A stretch of DNA of 64,000 bases from Perca fluviatilis. Lineage: Eukaryota; Chordata; Actinopteri; Perciformes; Percidae. Where the stretch lies: positions 36,779,513 to 36,843,512 of the forward strand of contig NC_053122.1 in the NCBI RefSeq assembly GCF_010015445.1, written 5' to 3'. This document shows, in pieces, positions 1 through 10,790 of the stretch (positions within the stretch are counted from its first letter, which is position 1; each line of letters begins with the position of its first letter). A model generated the notes under the pieces. The model saw only the letters and a list, made by a program, of their open reading frames with translations, searched no databases and was not told where the DNA came from. The position numbers were made by a program, and so were the translations under genes.

Positions 1-942
1 AATATTCAACTTCTTGTAGGTTTAACCATGCAATGCTCCCGGGTTCTGCTTGCTTCTTAATATGTTAACAGTGTATGCACAGTCTTAGCTTTTGATGCTC
101 GAATTCAATGTAAACGTGCTTGCAGCTCCGTCGACGGACGGAAGGCGCGGATCATCATCTTTCCACGACTGCACCTCGTGTCGAGCAGGCTGAGTTCTCA
201 CTGTAGCTCCCTCCAGTTAACAGACATGGACACAAGGCGTTCTTGTCTATGGGCATTTATTAGTTGAATCATGTCATCGTCGATGCCATCAAACATGACG
301 TGAGAACTAAATAAAAAATAGAAATCACATAAGTTACAGAAATAAGAATATTCTCACAGAGAATAGCACATGAATAATAAACCACAACGTTAGATTGACT
401 GTTAATAAAACGCCACACAGTTATGCTTTTACATTGATAATTACACATTAAAAGAACTATGCATACCTCATTGGTTAACTCCAGGGGAGTGAAGAAACAG
501 CTTACAAGGCAACTTCTCTCCCGTGTGTCTCTCGGTGAACTTACAAATACAATGACATTACCAATTAACTTAACGAGCCGCAGTTGGATCGGCATGTGCT
601 GCATGCGCCGATGCTGGTGTACCGCCAATAAACGTCTGAACCAACCGAACCTCAGAACAATAGTTCCGCTATATAAGCCTACATAAACAGGTCAGCTTGT
701 ACACATATTTCAAAGTAAAAGAAATGCAGAGAAATATATATATTTGTTTATTAATCAAATTAAAACTATTCCTTTATGAGACTTAAATTATGCAACTGTC
801 TCTGCTGGCAGCTACAGTGATATATAAGTATACAGAGGTATAACTAATGACTGTCAATAACACTTACTTACAGTAGCTATAATGTATACATTAGTATTGA
901 TCTGTGGAGGTTTTTGAGTGCCCCACAAGCTGAATGCTAAAC
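1..942. other. Unassigned AT-rich non-coding DNA
   Basis: No gene or recognised repeat is visible. Two overlapping open frames near 269-686 lie on opposite strands, have no domain-like composition and are best read as chance frames. Confidence 0.5.
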
Positions 943-1580
943 TTAAAGGTCCCATGACATGGTGCTCTTTGGATACTTTTATATAGGCCTTAGTGGTCCC
1001 CTAATACTGTATCTGAAGTTTCTTTTATATAGACCTTAGTGGTCCCCTAATACTGTATCTGAGTCTCTTTTATATAGGCCTTAGTGGTGCCCTAGTACTG
1101 TATCTGAAGTCTCTTTTATATAGACCTTAGTGGTCCCCTAATACTGTATCTGAAGTCTCTTTTATATAGACCTTAGTGGTCCCCTAATACTGTATCTGTA
1201 GTCTCTTTTATATAGGCCTTAGTGGTCTCCTAATACTGTATCTGAAGTCTCTTTTATATAGACCTTAGTGGTCCCCTAATACTGTATCTGAAGTCTCTTT
1301 CCCGAAATTCAGCCTTGGTGCAGAATTCCAGCCACTAGAGCCAGTCCCACAATGAGCTTTCCTTAGGATGTACCATTTCTGTGTCTGTAGCTATTGAGGA
1401 GGAGAGAGGGGGGGCAAAGTGGAGTGGGGGCAAAGTGGAGGTGGGGGTGTGGCCTTGACCAACTGTCACTTTGCTCGTTTGAAAGCCATGATGTCTCTCT
1501 CTCATGGGCGGTCCAAATTCTCTGGGCGGGCAAAGCAGAGAAAGGGGAGGTAACCTTTCCCCTTATGACCTCATAAGAAG
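943..1580. mobile_element. TTAA-ended MITE, 3' truncated
   Basis: The left end begins TTAAAGGTCCCATGACATGG, which I recognise as the terminus of a very common teleost non-autonomous DNA element. It contains a 46-bp minisatellite and a conserved 3' half up to the phrase CTTATGACCTCAT. The expected matching inverted terminus is absent. The sequence passes into a LINE at about 1580, so the right part is lost. It has no coding capacity. Family identification is from memory; the end sequence is seen directly. Confidence 0.7.
971..1300. repeat. 46-bp minisatellite, about 7 units
   Basis: Seven tandem units share the core TATAGRCCTTAGTGGTCCCC followed by TAATACTGTATCTGAAG. Units differ by single substitutions (TAGGCC versus TAGACC, GTGGTGCCC in unit 3). 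The array is an internal expansion of a segment that appears once in typical copies of the host MITE. Confidence 0.9.
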
Positions 1581-1586
1581 GAACTT

Positions 1587-2449
1587 ATGAAGGAAAGAGA
1601 TCAATTATTGAAACAATCTTTAAAATCAGGTCTCACAACAGGCCGACAAAAATGTACCTCATTAAGAAACAAAGTAATAAAAAGGCTAAAACAAGCTAAA
1701 GCCAAGTTTTTCATTGATACTATTGTAGAGGCAAGAGGAAATGGGAAGAAGATATGGCAAACCATCAACAAGCGGATTGGCAGAAAACAAAATCATAATA
1801 ATAAAGAACTAGAGTTGAAAATAAACACTAAACTAGTCACAGATCCAACCATCATATCTACAGAACACCTTCTTTTTAGACTCTGTTCATGAAATAACCC
1901 AACTTTTAAATTCACCTAGCTACTCTATTTGCACCATTAATTATGCACAGACGATTCTTCACCTACAACAAATAACTGAGAGGACAGGAGCTTGATATTG
2001 TTAATGAATTCAACTATCTAGGAGTCATGTATGACTCCACCCTAACGTTCAAAAGTCATGTGAAAAAGGTGGCAAATAAAGTTAAATTTAATTTGCGGAA
2101 TTTTAAACAAGTTAGACCATTTCTTGACAACAAAGCTGCCAAGTTGTTTTTGTATACTATGATCTTATACTATGATTTGATATATAAAGTGTTATATAAT
2201 CTTGTCTCCCCTCCGCTGCATGGCTTCATCCGGAGACTTGAAAGTGGAGGAAGTACACGGGCCTCTGTAAAAGGGGACTGTGTGATACCATTTAGACGCA
2301 CCACTTTTGGACAAACCGTATTGTCAATAATAGGAGGTAAACTCTGGAATAGCTTGCCCCTCCCAATAAGGGAGTGCCCTACATTCAACACTTTTAAAAC
2401 TCATTTAAAACAGTGGCTTCTAGAAAACCAGAGATGCACTCATGTTTAA
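1587..2449 (+). pseudogene. Non-LTR retrotransposon (LINE) ORF2 remnant, core deleted
   Basis: Two coding blocks remain. The first (1587-1892) has the basic linker found between endonuclease and reverse transcriptase in jockey/CR1-like LINEs (LRNKVIKRLKQAKAKFF, then IWQTINKRIGRK). The second (2027-2449) is the C-terminal thumb and tail, with YLGVMYDSTLTFKSHV-like sequence starting just upstream and ending in WNSLPLPIRECPTFNTFKTH before a stop at 2447-2449. The fingers/palm region with the catalytic Asp motifs is missing, so this is an internally deleted dead copy. The 3' UTR runs to the TTAA element at 2595. The exact clade is not assigned. Confidence 0.8.
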
Positions 2450-2725
2450 CAGTCACACATTTCTTTACCCATGCACTTTCACTGGTAAATCGAATGCAGT
2501 ATAGAGGTGGATGGATAACGTCTTTGTCATGTATCATGCATCATGTATTTTTGTTTTGTTTTGTTAATGTATATGTCTCCATTATGTGTACCTTTTAAAG
2601 GGATACTTCACCGATTTAGCATTCAGCTTTGTATCAGTAGAAACCCGATAGTATTTCTGAATGACCGTGCCTCCCTCCCTCATGTCCCCCTGAAACGAGA
2701 GATTTCTGCATTTGGGGCCTGGAAA

Positions 2726-2777
2726 AAAATCTTCCGATGACGTAAAATGACGATTTTTGCGTCATTGGAAGATTTTT
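2726..2777. repeat. Hairpin with CRE/AP-1-like motifs
   Basis: The arms AAAAATCTTCCGATGACG and CGTCATTGGAAGATTTTT pair with one mismatch around a short loop that itself contains TGACG. The stem bases include TGACGTAA and TGCGTCA, which resemble CREB/AP-1 sites. It is an internal feature of the TTAA element. Confidence 0.7.
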
Positions 2778-3169
2778 GGGCCAGAGGCAAAGGACTACAG
2801 CCAGTAGTAGGATCTACTTCCGTATGTTTTCAACACGCCCACAGGGGGTTGGACTGCCGAGTCTGGCCGAGGTATTCCGAATGAAAACGACTGTCAGCCA
2901 TCTTGAATCTTCGCTAAACAGGCTTTCGGTTTTCAGCAGAAAACATTTACAACAATTATCTGCATTCAAACTACCGGACGTGTGTACCACCGGGATACAT
3001 CGGTACAGATCGGAGAATATGGAGGAAACGTTATTACAGACGCCAATACTGCACACACTACGGCAGTTCGCTGCACGGAGACCAGCGGTGCGCGTCAATG
3101 CCGCTAGCCGGCTAGGGGACATCCTCATCGGCTAGGTGGAAAGCTAACGCTTAGCTGTCCACCTGTCCC

Positions 3170-3895
3170 AGCCATCCTGCTTGCAAGTGTCTGCTCATTA
3201 AACAACAAGCTGGACTACATCCTCCTTCAACGAAACTCCCAACGTGGAGTTCAGTGACTGCTGTGTTTTTGTTGTTGTGGAAACATGCCTGAACAACAGT
3301 GTACCGGAACCGGGACTATCCAGCTACCAGGCTGCTCTCGCCGGCCCGTGGAGGTGGACTGGTGTAGAAATAAAATCCAACTAGCTACTGCTAACTGCTG
3401 ATGGAGCTTGTGACTGTTAAATGCCGACCATTCGACATTCCACGCTAATTCATGCCTGTGTTTATACTCCGTGTTTAGCTACACCAATGCTAGTATGCGT
3501 TAGCTGAACTTTACGGATCCTGCTTGCAAGTGTCCGCTCATTTAGACCACAAACTGGACTACATCCAACTTCAACGACACTCCCAACGTGAGTTCAGAGA
3601 CTTTGTGTTTTTGTAGTTGTGGAAACATGCCTGAATAGTGTACCGGACTGTCCAGCTACCAGGCCTGCTAGCCCTCCGAGCTAGAGATGCTCTGTCGCCG
3701 GGTAAAAGAGGTGGGCTGTGTTAACACCGAGTGGTGCAGAAATGTGGTGATTTGTATCCATTTAACTGCTAACTGCTGGTGGAGTTTGTGACTGTTAAAT
3801 GCCGACCATTCTACATTACACACTAATTCACGGCTGTGTTTATGCTCGGTGTTTACAGCCCACCAAGCGCTAATGCTAGTATGCGTTAGCTGAAC
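3170..3895. repeat. Internal direct duplication, about 350 bp, two copies
   Basis: A segment starting GCTTGCAAGTGTCTGCTCAT (about 3179) recurs at about 3522 as GCTTGCAAGTGTCCGCTCAT. The following phrases (CTGGACTACATC, TGTGGAAACATGCCTGA, GTGTACCGG, TGACTGTTAAATGCCGACCA) occur in the same order in both. The two copies differ by several indels. Confidence 0.85.
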
Positions 3896-4290
3896 TTTAC
3901 GGAAGTAAGTGTGTGTACTAAATGTAGCCTGTTTCGTATGTCGTTTTTATATAATGTCGTTTTTATATATGTTAAATGTGTAACACCACTTGAGTCACGA
4001 TGAAACGTTGTTTCGTGTATATGGTTGAAATGACAATAAAACACGCTTGAGTTGAGTTGAATGCCTCTGTCGGTCTGTCAAGCGGTAGGCGTGGCTTGGG
4101 AGTGGACTCAAAGCAACGAAGCAGGTGCATTCTGGGATTTGGTGTTTTTCATCCATATAAGACCAAAACACATTTTCTGGCTTTTCTCGGCCTAGAAGGC
4201 ACCAATTTCAATTTTTTTTCACATTTCTACTACATAAGTGACCCAATTTAAAGATATATTCAGCTTTCCAGCGGTGAAATATTCCTTTAA

Positions 4291-5021
4291 TGTATAGTGA
4301 ATGAGTGCTGTACGACTGCTGGTTGTCTCTGTTAGGCTTATGTTACCTGCCTAGGGACTGCAGATGGAAAGTAGTTATTTTTACTAATTCTGGCATATTT
4401 ACGTGGTGTTTTTATACAACAATGTTCATAAATATGCATGGTCCCTATCAAATAAACCAATAAAATAAAAAAATAAAATAAATAACACTGGGAACAAGGT
4501 GAGGTAATAAACAAGATGAAGCACTAACAGCCACACCTGCCGCTCACCACTTATTAACCTGATAACTGTCATTAGGGAAAATCTTCGGCAACTAATGAGA
4601 CATCTGTGCGCTAAACTATGAAATAATAAACAGTGGCTTTTACACATGAAGAGAAAAGCTCCAGACAAATGGGCTGTCTGGCTCTCTGAGGACTCTGTAT
4701 CCGCTGCAGCTGAACGCTGATGGAAAACAAAAACTCCTCTCAAGCTTTGTTTCAAATTCTCCCAAACACAACAAGTCCAAGGTCATTTTGGCACAGCAGC
4801 AGCAGCAGGAGCTGTTTGTGTCCAGTGGGAGTTGGACTTGTTTAGTGAGTGGAGCTTGTCGGCGTAGACGGGCCTCCTTGCCTAAGATCCAGTTTCACAT
4901 GATCAGTGAGCTCTGATAAAAGAGAAGCTTTTTTATAACTCTGACTAGATAAACATTCACAGTGCTCTGTGTCACTTTGACAATAAGGGAAATATTCTGA
5001 ACAAAACATCACTTAAATCAA
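4291..5021. other. Unassigned non-coding DNA
   Basis: No gene is seen. A short (CAG)5 run lies at 4793-4808. The minus frame 4426-4755 is low in domain-like content. Confidence 0.45.
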
Positions 5022-5030
5022 TATTATTAG

Positions 5031-5430
5031 TAGCTTGGGAAAACCCTGACGAACTTCCGGCAAATTTGAGATTTGCTCTGCAAATCAGTCTGGCCAAGAG
5101 CCCCATTAAAGACCATTTCCAATTTTTCCAAATCGAGGCACCATTCCCAACCGTTGAGGCGGGCTTTACAAGATGACGACAGAGCAGCGACGGCGAGCAG
5201 CTTTTTGTTTACATTCAACTGCAACAACCCGTTGATGACGCTGTCGCTGCTACGTCACCCGGATTGTTGGTCTGATTGGACCAACTATTGGTTGAAGGAC
5301 TATCCAATTGCGCCCAGAAGCATTTGAGCGGTGTCCGTTGGTGACGCCCCTTTGGAAATGGGCTGTGAATGAACCTTCCCCAGACCCACTCTCAGTTACA
5401 ACTGAGAAGGGTCTGGTGTCAACCAGGCTA
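5031..5430. mobile_element. MITE with perfect 9-bp target duplication
   Basis: The element starts TAGCTTGGG and ends CCAGGCTA, imperfect inverted termini (TAGCYTGG). It is bounded by identical 9-bp repeats TATTATTAG at 5022-5030 and 5431-5439. A 9-bp duplication fits Mutator-like elements better than hAT (8 bp). The interior is non-coding but has a long chance frame (5073-5327). Boundaries are read directly; the superfamily is inferred from duplication length. Confidence 0.85.
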
Positions 5431-5439
5431 TATTATTAG

Positions 5440-6371
5440 TATACATTTTGGGAATTTTAGTTGCAATCCAAAGCTGAAAATCCTTTATGAGCTACAACAA
5501 AATGAAAGTGAGCCTGCAGCTCTGGAGAACAGAAGGAGGACGCTAACATTTTCCCAGACCTGCTGTCTGCCTGAAGGAAGCCAGAGGCATGTTGCTGTTT
5601 ATCACAGGGCAACGTCATTAACTTCTAATTACAAAATGTGTGTAATTGTATCCATTTTTACAACACATGAAAAATTAAAGCATTAGTTAATATTTTAAGT
5701 CTTGCAACCAGAAAATAGCCCAAATCTGGCACGCCCCGTGCCTGCACTCTTGGCAGACTTTTTGAAGCTGTTGGTCTATGCTGTTGGTCTATGTGATCTG
5801 CTGATTAGAGCTGATCCTTAAATCTAAATTTAGTCCCCAAATATCTAGTTAAATGTGCGTAGTTTTGGGAGTGAAAAATCTCTGCGAATGTTTCCAGGGT
5901 TATATTCATTTTTAAGCAATTAACCTGGCTGTTTTGGAATAATAATGTTACGTTACACATCTGATATGAATTCTCCTGACAAGTCAGGAAAACATGGGCA
6001 TCTTCCCTCCTGAAATAGGTTATTCAGATTATGACTGTATTGTACACCTAATGGCAACACATTCTGTGCATCCCATAATTTCAAACAACTTCCTAGAGAG
6101 CCATACATTCACAGCAATATACTTGGAAAGGACTATATGTAATTTGATACTAATTATTAGGAAATTGGGCACAGTATCCATTGGTACACTTCCAGTTGTT
6201 TCATTCCAGGTAATTGCTCATGCAACGTAGAGTCTTTTAGTAAGTCAGCTGAACATGCAAAGTATATTTGTGTGCAGGAGAGCATACAATTTAACATATT
6301 TGAAGAAAGTGTCCAATAATAAATGAACATATATTTACATATGGTTTAGTTGGACTAATCCTTATAAGCAC
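5440..6371. other. Unassigned AT-rich DNA
   Basis: No gene, tandem repeat or recognised element is visible. Confidence 0.4.
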
Positions 6372-6555
6372 ACATCATGACACAGTCATGACACATGAAC
6401 CCTAACCCGAACCATAACTTGTCATGACAAAAACCGAATGACACTAAAAGAAGCGTTATGTCATAAACGTTTATGACTTGTTTATAATGTTTATGACACG
6501 TTCATGACAGTTGTAATGTCACTCTTATGTAGATACCTTCAAGTAAAGTGTAACC
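6372..6555. mobile_element. MITE fragment with TCATGACA repeats
   Basis: The region is built of alternating CATGACAC/GTCATGAC motifs and ends CAAGTAAAGTGTAACC, which I recognise as one terminus of an abundant teleost MITE. The opposite terminus is not found, so the left side is truncated. Confidence 0.65.
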
Positions 6556-7239
6556 AAACATTCATTGTGTGTCTTCTGGATGTTGTATTTGTACCTAGAA
6601 AAGTGTTGAGAACAGAGCCAGCTGAGCCTGCGAGCTGTGTGAATTCCTGGCTGCTTTCACATCTCTGTGCACAACATTTTAATGGTGAGTCTTTTGCTGA
6701 TGGAGAGTTACTCTTGACATTGTTTTAAAAAGAGAAGCAGAGGGCTCTTAGTTCCAAGCATTAGAGAAAGAAGCTCTTAGGGATGTTTTGTTCCCCTTCA
6801 TAGCATATACAGTAATTGCTTGCTTTATTCCAGCATTCCTGGCTTTTTTTAAAGGCTATTTCATTGTTTTGCTTCCATGTAAATCATCTGCTCTGGTTTT
6901 GAGTATGCATATTTGTTTGAGGATCGGCTTCCTTCATGGCAGAGAGAGACTGCTATTTGGTCTGGGATATGTTTTCATCATTTTTCTGCTTGGTTGGTGT
7001 GGGAATATGTGAGCTGATGAGCCTTTACAGCCTCTACAAGCCCTTAACTACAAGAAGCCATACACTTCAGTGGTTACATTGTGTAGCTTCATGGTAATGA
7101 CAAAGAAGTACAGACAGAAAGGCTAGAAGAAACTTGTGCTACATTAAAAGGTCTTTTTACATTTCGGCTACGAGTGTCCGACTACTATTCTGTAAGATAA
7201 AACATCACTCAGCTGCCACAAGACTGTCTGCTGTGTGTG
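6556..7239. other. Unassigned non-coding DNA
   Basis: No supported gene. The frame 6788-7012 is hydrophobic but has no context as an exon. Confidence 0.4.
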
Positions 7240-7430
7240 GTCAACATTTTGGGCAGTGTTGGGTTCATATCTGGTGTTTCTAGTAACCTTATAGTCAGGA
7301 GGCCAAAACTGATATTAAAACTTTGTCGGGCACTTTTTGGTACAAGCATACAACCTATCCAGTATTAATATTTAACCCCTCAACATGTGTTCTAGCCAGG
7401 TTGTCAGCTTAGAAAATGTTTTTTTGTCCA
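7240..7430. repeat. Left inverted flank of the candidate element
   Basis: Best-conserved blocks are AGTCAGGAGGCCAAAACTGA (7292-7311) and TTTTTGGTACAAGC (7334-7347). They match the reverse complement of the right flank with several indels between blocks. Confidence 0.65.
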
Positions 7431-7766
7431 TTATAACACTATATTCTTAAAAGTGGTAAAAGCAGATTTTTTTTACAAAGTGCTTCCATTTTCTTCCGTG
7501 TTACCTATTGTAATTTTGGGCAAATGTGCAATATAATCCAATTTATAGGCAAGCATGATCATTAAATAATAATAATCAATAAATACCACAAGAGTATCAC
7601 ACCACAAGGGGCACTGTTGCGTCAGCACAGCTGTGATTTGGCATGAGGCAGCAGATCCAGAGAAGATGATTTATAAAGGAGTGAATCAAACAATCACACA
7701 ACAGATTAACTTGGTCTATTTGTCTACACAAACATTTACCTCAAGATTCTACCATTCTACCATCAA

Positions 7767-7782
7767 ATGTTGCCAGAAACAG
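7767..7782 (+). other. Possible 5' exon end with splice donor
   Basis: An ATG at 7767 is followed by five codons and a consensus donor CAG/GTAAGC, with the intron starting at 7783. It could be the start of the transcript feeding into 8013. The joining phase to the downstream frame does not work simply, so it may instead be a non-coding leader exon. Confidence 0.3.
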
Positions 7783-8012
7783 GTAAGCTAAACTGTTTTC
7801 CAACAAGCTATACTTCCCAGACAGATAGCTAGGCTAATTTACTTTCATAATTACTAGCTTACTTGCTAATAGGTAAATTAAGTTTTGTCAGATGTGTAAT
7901 GGAAATATTATGTTTATAATTTATTTGCTGCACAGCAGCCTATTTTACAGTCCGCTAGCTAAAAGTGTTAACCTAGCCTAGCGTCCAAAGAAAAACAAAG
8001 GAAGAGGAAGAG

Positions 8013-9943
8013 ATGATTGATTGGGAAAAATGTTTCATTTGTCAAGACAAATATGGAAAATACAGCCAAAATAAAGCCCTATGAAATCCTTCTGAGAATT
8101 GGCTAAAGTGTATTAGATTGAGAGCAAATGAACGGGCGAAATATCAAGATGTGGAGTATGCTGATACCCTGGAGAGAATTGAGGAGTTTCTGGACACAGA
8201 AACTGAAACGATAAAATGGCACAAAACACACTATGCAGCTTTTACAAATGTGACTTTTATTTCCCGCCTGAAGAAATGCTTTGAAAGTGAAAATAAGTCA
8301 CTAAATCTTGCAAGCAACTGCCAGCTGATCACCACTAGGAGTTTTATGCCTTTAGTGTCTTGGGAAAAATTTATTTTCTGTCAGAAAGACAAACTTGAGG
8401 ACAAACTTCGAAACATACAAGTCATGACTACATCTAAAAAGATTCTTGATCTAGCTCAACAAGACACAGAATTGCGACTGAGGCTTGCAGGAGTCAATGC
8501 CTTGATTGCCGCAGAAGGCAAGTATCATCTTATCTGCTACAGGGAGTTCCTCAGGAAGTATCAGAGCACTTCATCAAGAGCAGGTGATCCATATTCTATT
8601 TGCTTACACAATGTGGCAGATGAGCTTAGAGCAGGACTTGCCAGAAGTGAAATATACTCGTTGAAAACAGTTTGGGAAAGATACTGTAAATGTCTGGGAG
8701 ACTTTGATTTGGAACCAGGAATATACAAAGGTCAGCGTTTCAAGACAAAGCTTGAAAAGTTGATTCAGGGAAAAGCACTATTTATTCAATCATTAAAACC
8801 AACTGATTCCATCATGATATTTGAACTTGAAAGGCATGTCATTCAGTATGGTCTTGGAATTGTAATAAGTGGGGGATTTGATGATGTTGAAAAAGTGGCA
8901 ACGGCAGCTTGGATTGATGTTTCCCACCTATGGGCTGCACATGAAGAAGCAGATACCCCCATATTGCTACATGCTGTTGATGACACAACCAAAGGGTATG
9001 AGAGGCTCATCATTCAGTGCAGAGACACAGATATACTGTTGTTGCTTCTCGTGTTTGCACACCTGCTGAGCCCAGAAATTTGGATGAAAGCAGGAACTGC
9101 CAAGAAACCACGCTACATTAAAGTGCATGATATTAAAATATCAAGTCAGATTCTGGATGGTCTGTTAGCATTTCATGCCATCACTGGATGTCACACTACC
9201 AGTCAGTTCACTGGAATAGGGAAAAGGATGGCGTGGAAAGTATTCCAGCAGTGTCCTCATCTTCTCCACAACTTTGGTGAGGATGAAGTACCAAGTCCAG
9301 CTATTCTATCCTCAGCAGAACAGTTTGTCTGCAAACTGTATGATCCAAAAACGACCGGCACTTCAATCCATGATGTTCACTGTGCCCTGTTTCGGAAAGT
9401 GAATGCCAATGTGGATACTTTACCACCAACTCAGGATGCCTTGTCTCTGCACCTCATGAGGGCCCACTATCAAACAAAGGTTTGGAAACAGTTACTAGTG
9501 ACCCATCCACAGTTGCCCTCACCAACCGGTTGTGGTTGGCACATGAAGGATGGAATGCTTGTCCCCCAGCTTTTAACCAAAGAACCTATACAGGCCAGGT
9601 GCTGGGAGCTGACGATATGTGGATGCAAGGAAAGTGGAAGTCAGTGCAGTACCAGGCAGTGTCGATGTTGAAAAAGTGGAATATTTTGCAGTGGGGCATG
9701 TGGGTGTGCCTGTGCAGCTTGGTGCAATAATACTCAGGTACTCACATCATTATTATTGAGTTTTGCCACATTATATGCAACTATATTGTTTCAGATTATA
9801 TGGCATTATATTGTTTTTCCTGTTTTGTAGATTAGATTTATATTATGGCCTTGGATGCATGCATGCATGTTTTGTATTGGGAAGGTATTCATTATCAAAA
9901 CAGTAAATTCTTCTTTTGTGTCCCTGACCAGGACTCAGACTGA
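8013..9943 (+). pseudogene. Zinc-cluster protein with PIN/FEN1-like core, broken by two stops
   Basis: I recognise this as an unnamed multicopy protein family of aquatic animal genomes. Reading from ATG 8013, the frame begins with a CxxC module (DWEKCFICQ) and is closed by TGA at 8082-8084. The following 517-residue frame (8118-9671) completes the first module (IKWHKTHYAAFT) and has a second, SWEKFIFCQ to AEGKYHLICYREF (residues 81-145). Then comes a core with HEEADT (275-280), CRDTDILLLL (301-310) and TGCHTTSQFTGIGKR (356-370). Spacing and residues resemble the I-region acidic clusters and helix-hairpin segment of FEN1/XPG nucleases, so a PIN-like nuclease fold is inferred. The third cluster has His where GCD is usual. 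The Cys-rich tail (CGCKESGSQCSTRQCRC) hits TGA 9669-9671, but the same frame continues with more cysteines to a donor at 9737/9738. A short last exon at 9932-9943 would end DSD. Both TGAs fit decay of CGA codons. Confidence 0.7.
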
Positions 9944-10439
9944 GCACATGGACATGGTCCCTGGGTGTCTTCTGTTGGCTGCCTACCTGAGTGCCACTGC
10001 TTTGATGGGGAAAAACATACCTTTGCCATACGACTATTACATAGTTATTACTACTAACTAGTTACTAACCCCTAACCCTAAAGAAGTGAGAGAGCAGTTA
10101 TGTTAGGATGGAATTAATAACTATGGTGATATGTCTATTAAATATAATTTGTGTTACAACCTGGTACATTAATGAAGTCAAATAGCACCATAGACCACCA
10201 TCTATAGTTCTACATTTCCGCCTTGACATTAAAGTATTATAACTTGTGCAGCATTCCACTGTCTCTCCCTACAAGCAATAAACTTGGCTTGACTCATTCC
10301 CATAGATAGGGGTACTGATTGATAGAGGGTTTGGGATATTATGTTATGTTTCCAAGCTGAGATTCACTTTGAAAACGGGTTCTCTTTAGGCGGAGATAGT
10401 TTTTTTCATGTTCTGGTTCTGTTGTCTCTTACACTGTAC

Positions 10440-10445
10440 AATAAA
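10440..10445 (+). terminator. Candidate polyadenylation signal AATAAA
   Basis: AATAAA lies about 500 bp after the predicted last exon of the zinc-cluster gene and before its right inverted flank. It is plausible as the 3' end signal, but AT-rich DNA yields such hexamers by chance. Confidence 0.3.
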
Positions 10446-10589
10446 TGTTCATTCTGACACTTCAGCAGACATCCCATGAGTGTTAGCTTTCATTTGATAC
10501 CATTTGTATGTATATGGTTGTGGTTGTGGAGATATTCAACATTTATTGTTAGCATGTCTTGTTACGCAGAAAACCAAAAAAATTGGCCT

Positions 10590-10790
10590 GAAATTGCTTG
10601 TACAAGTCACAAAAATAAAAATTCAGCTTGACAACCACCCTAATATCTTACTTATGGGTGTCTTCTAACTAAAAAAAATAGGGTGACAGCTTGTACCAAA
10701 ACATGTCCGAAAAGGCTTCACGGAAGCCCTTTTCAGATTTGGCCCCCTGACTATTACCAAAAAGGCTCAGGATGCTGCAAATGTTGGTAT
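10590..10790. repeat. Right inverted flank of the candidate element
   Basis: It contains GCTTGTACCAAAAC and AGATTTGGCCCCCTGACTAT, the reverse complements of the conserved blocks in the left flank at 7290-7347, plus a further inward block with CAGCTTGACAACC. Confidence 0.65.

Larger units (their letters stand above)
2595..4290. mobile_element. TTAA-target non-autonomous DNA element, about 1.7 kb
   Basis: Both ends carry TTAA. The left starts TTAAAGGGATACTTCACCG, and the reverse complement of the right starts TTAAAGGAATATTTCACCG, 17 of 19 matching. It lies in the 3' UTR of the LINE at 1587-2449. The interior contains a strong hairpin near 2726-2777, a direct duplication (about 3170-3890) and, near 4030-4060, an AATAAA followed by GTTGAGTTGA repeats that looks like the tail of a retroposed sequence. 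The frame 2776-3135 resembles no known transposase. TTAA targeting suggests mobilisation by a piggyBac-type transposase, but the terminal bases are not the classical CCC. Confidence 0.75.
7240..10790 (+). mobile_element. Candidate mobile element carrying a zinc-cluster/PIN-like gene
   Basis: The broken gene at 8013-9943 is flanked by degenerate inverted repeats. Left, 7290-7345 reads ATAGTCAGGAGGCCAAAACT and then TTTTTGGTACAAGC. The reverse complement of about 10686-10755 reads ATAGTCAGGGGGCCAAATCT and then GTTTTGGTACAAGC. Weaker similarity extends inward (GGTTGTCAGCTTAG versus GGTTGTCAAGCTGA) and outward (CAACATTT on both). The flanks therefore span roughly 150-180 bp each. A splice donor (CAG/GTAAGC) at 7782 and an AATAAA at 10440-10445 fit a transcription unit on the plus strand. 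No target duplication was identified and the exact ends are uncertain. Mobility is inferred. Confidence 0.55.

Noticed and set aside
971..1300. CRISPR-like regular array
   Set aside because: Units are directly adjacent with no unique spacers, and the genome is vertebrate.
2776..3135. 119-residue frame in the TTAA element
   Set aside because: No transposase motif; an almost coextensive frame is open on the other strand.
8118..8120. TTG at 8118 as the start of the PIN-like protein
   Set aside because: The frame extends upstream through TGA 8082 to ATG 8013 with the first half of a zinc module, so 8118 is only the first codon usable after the stop.
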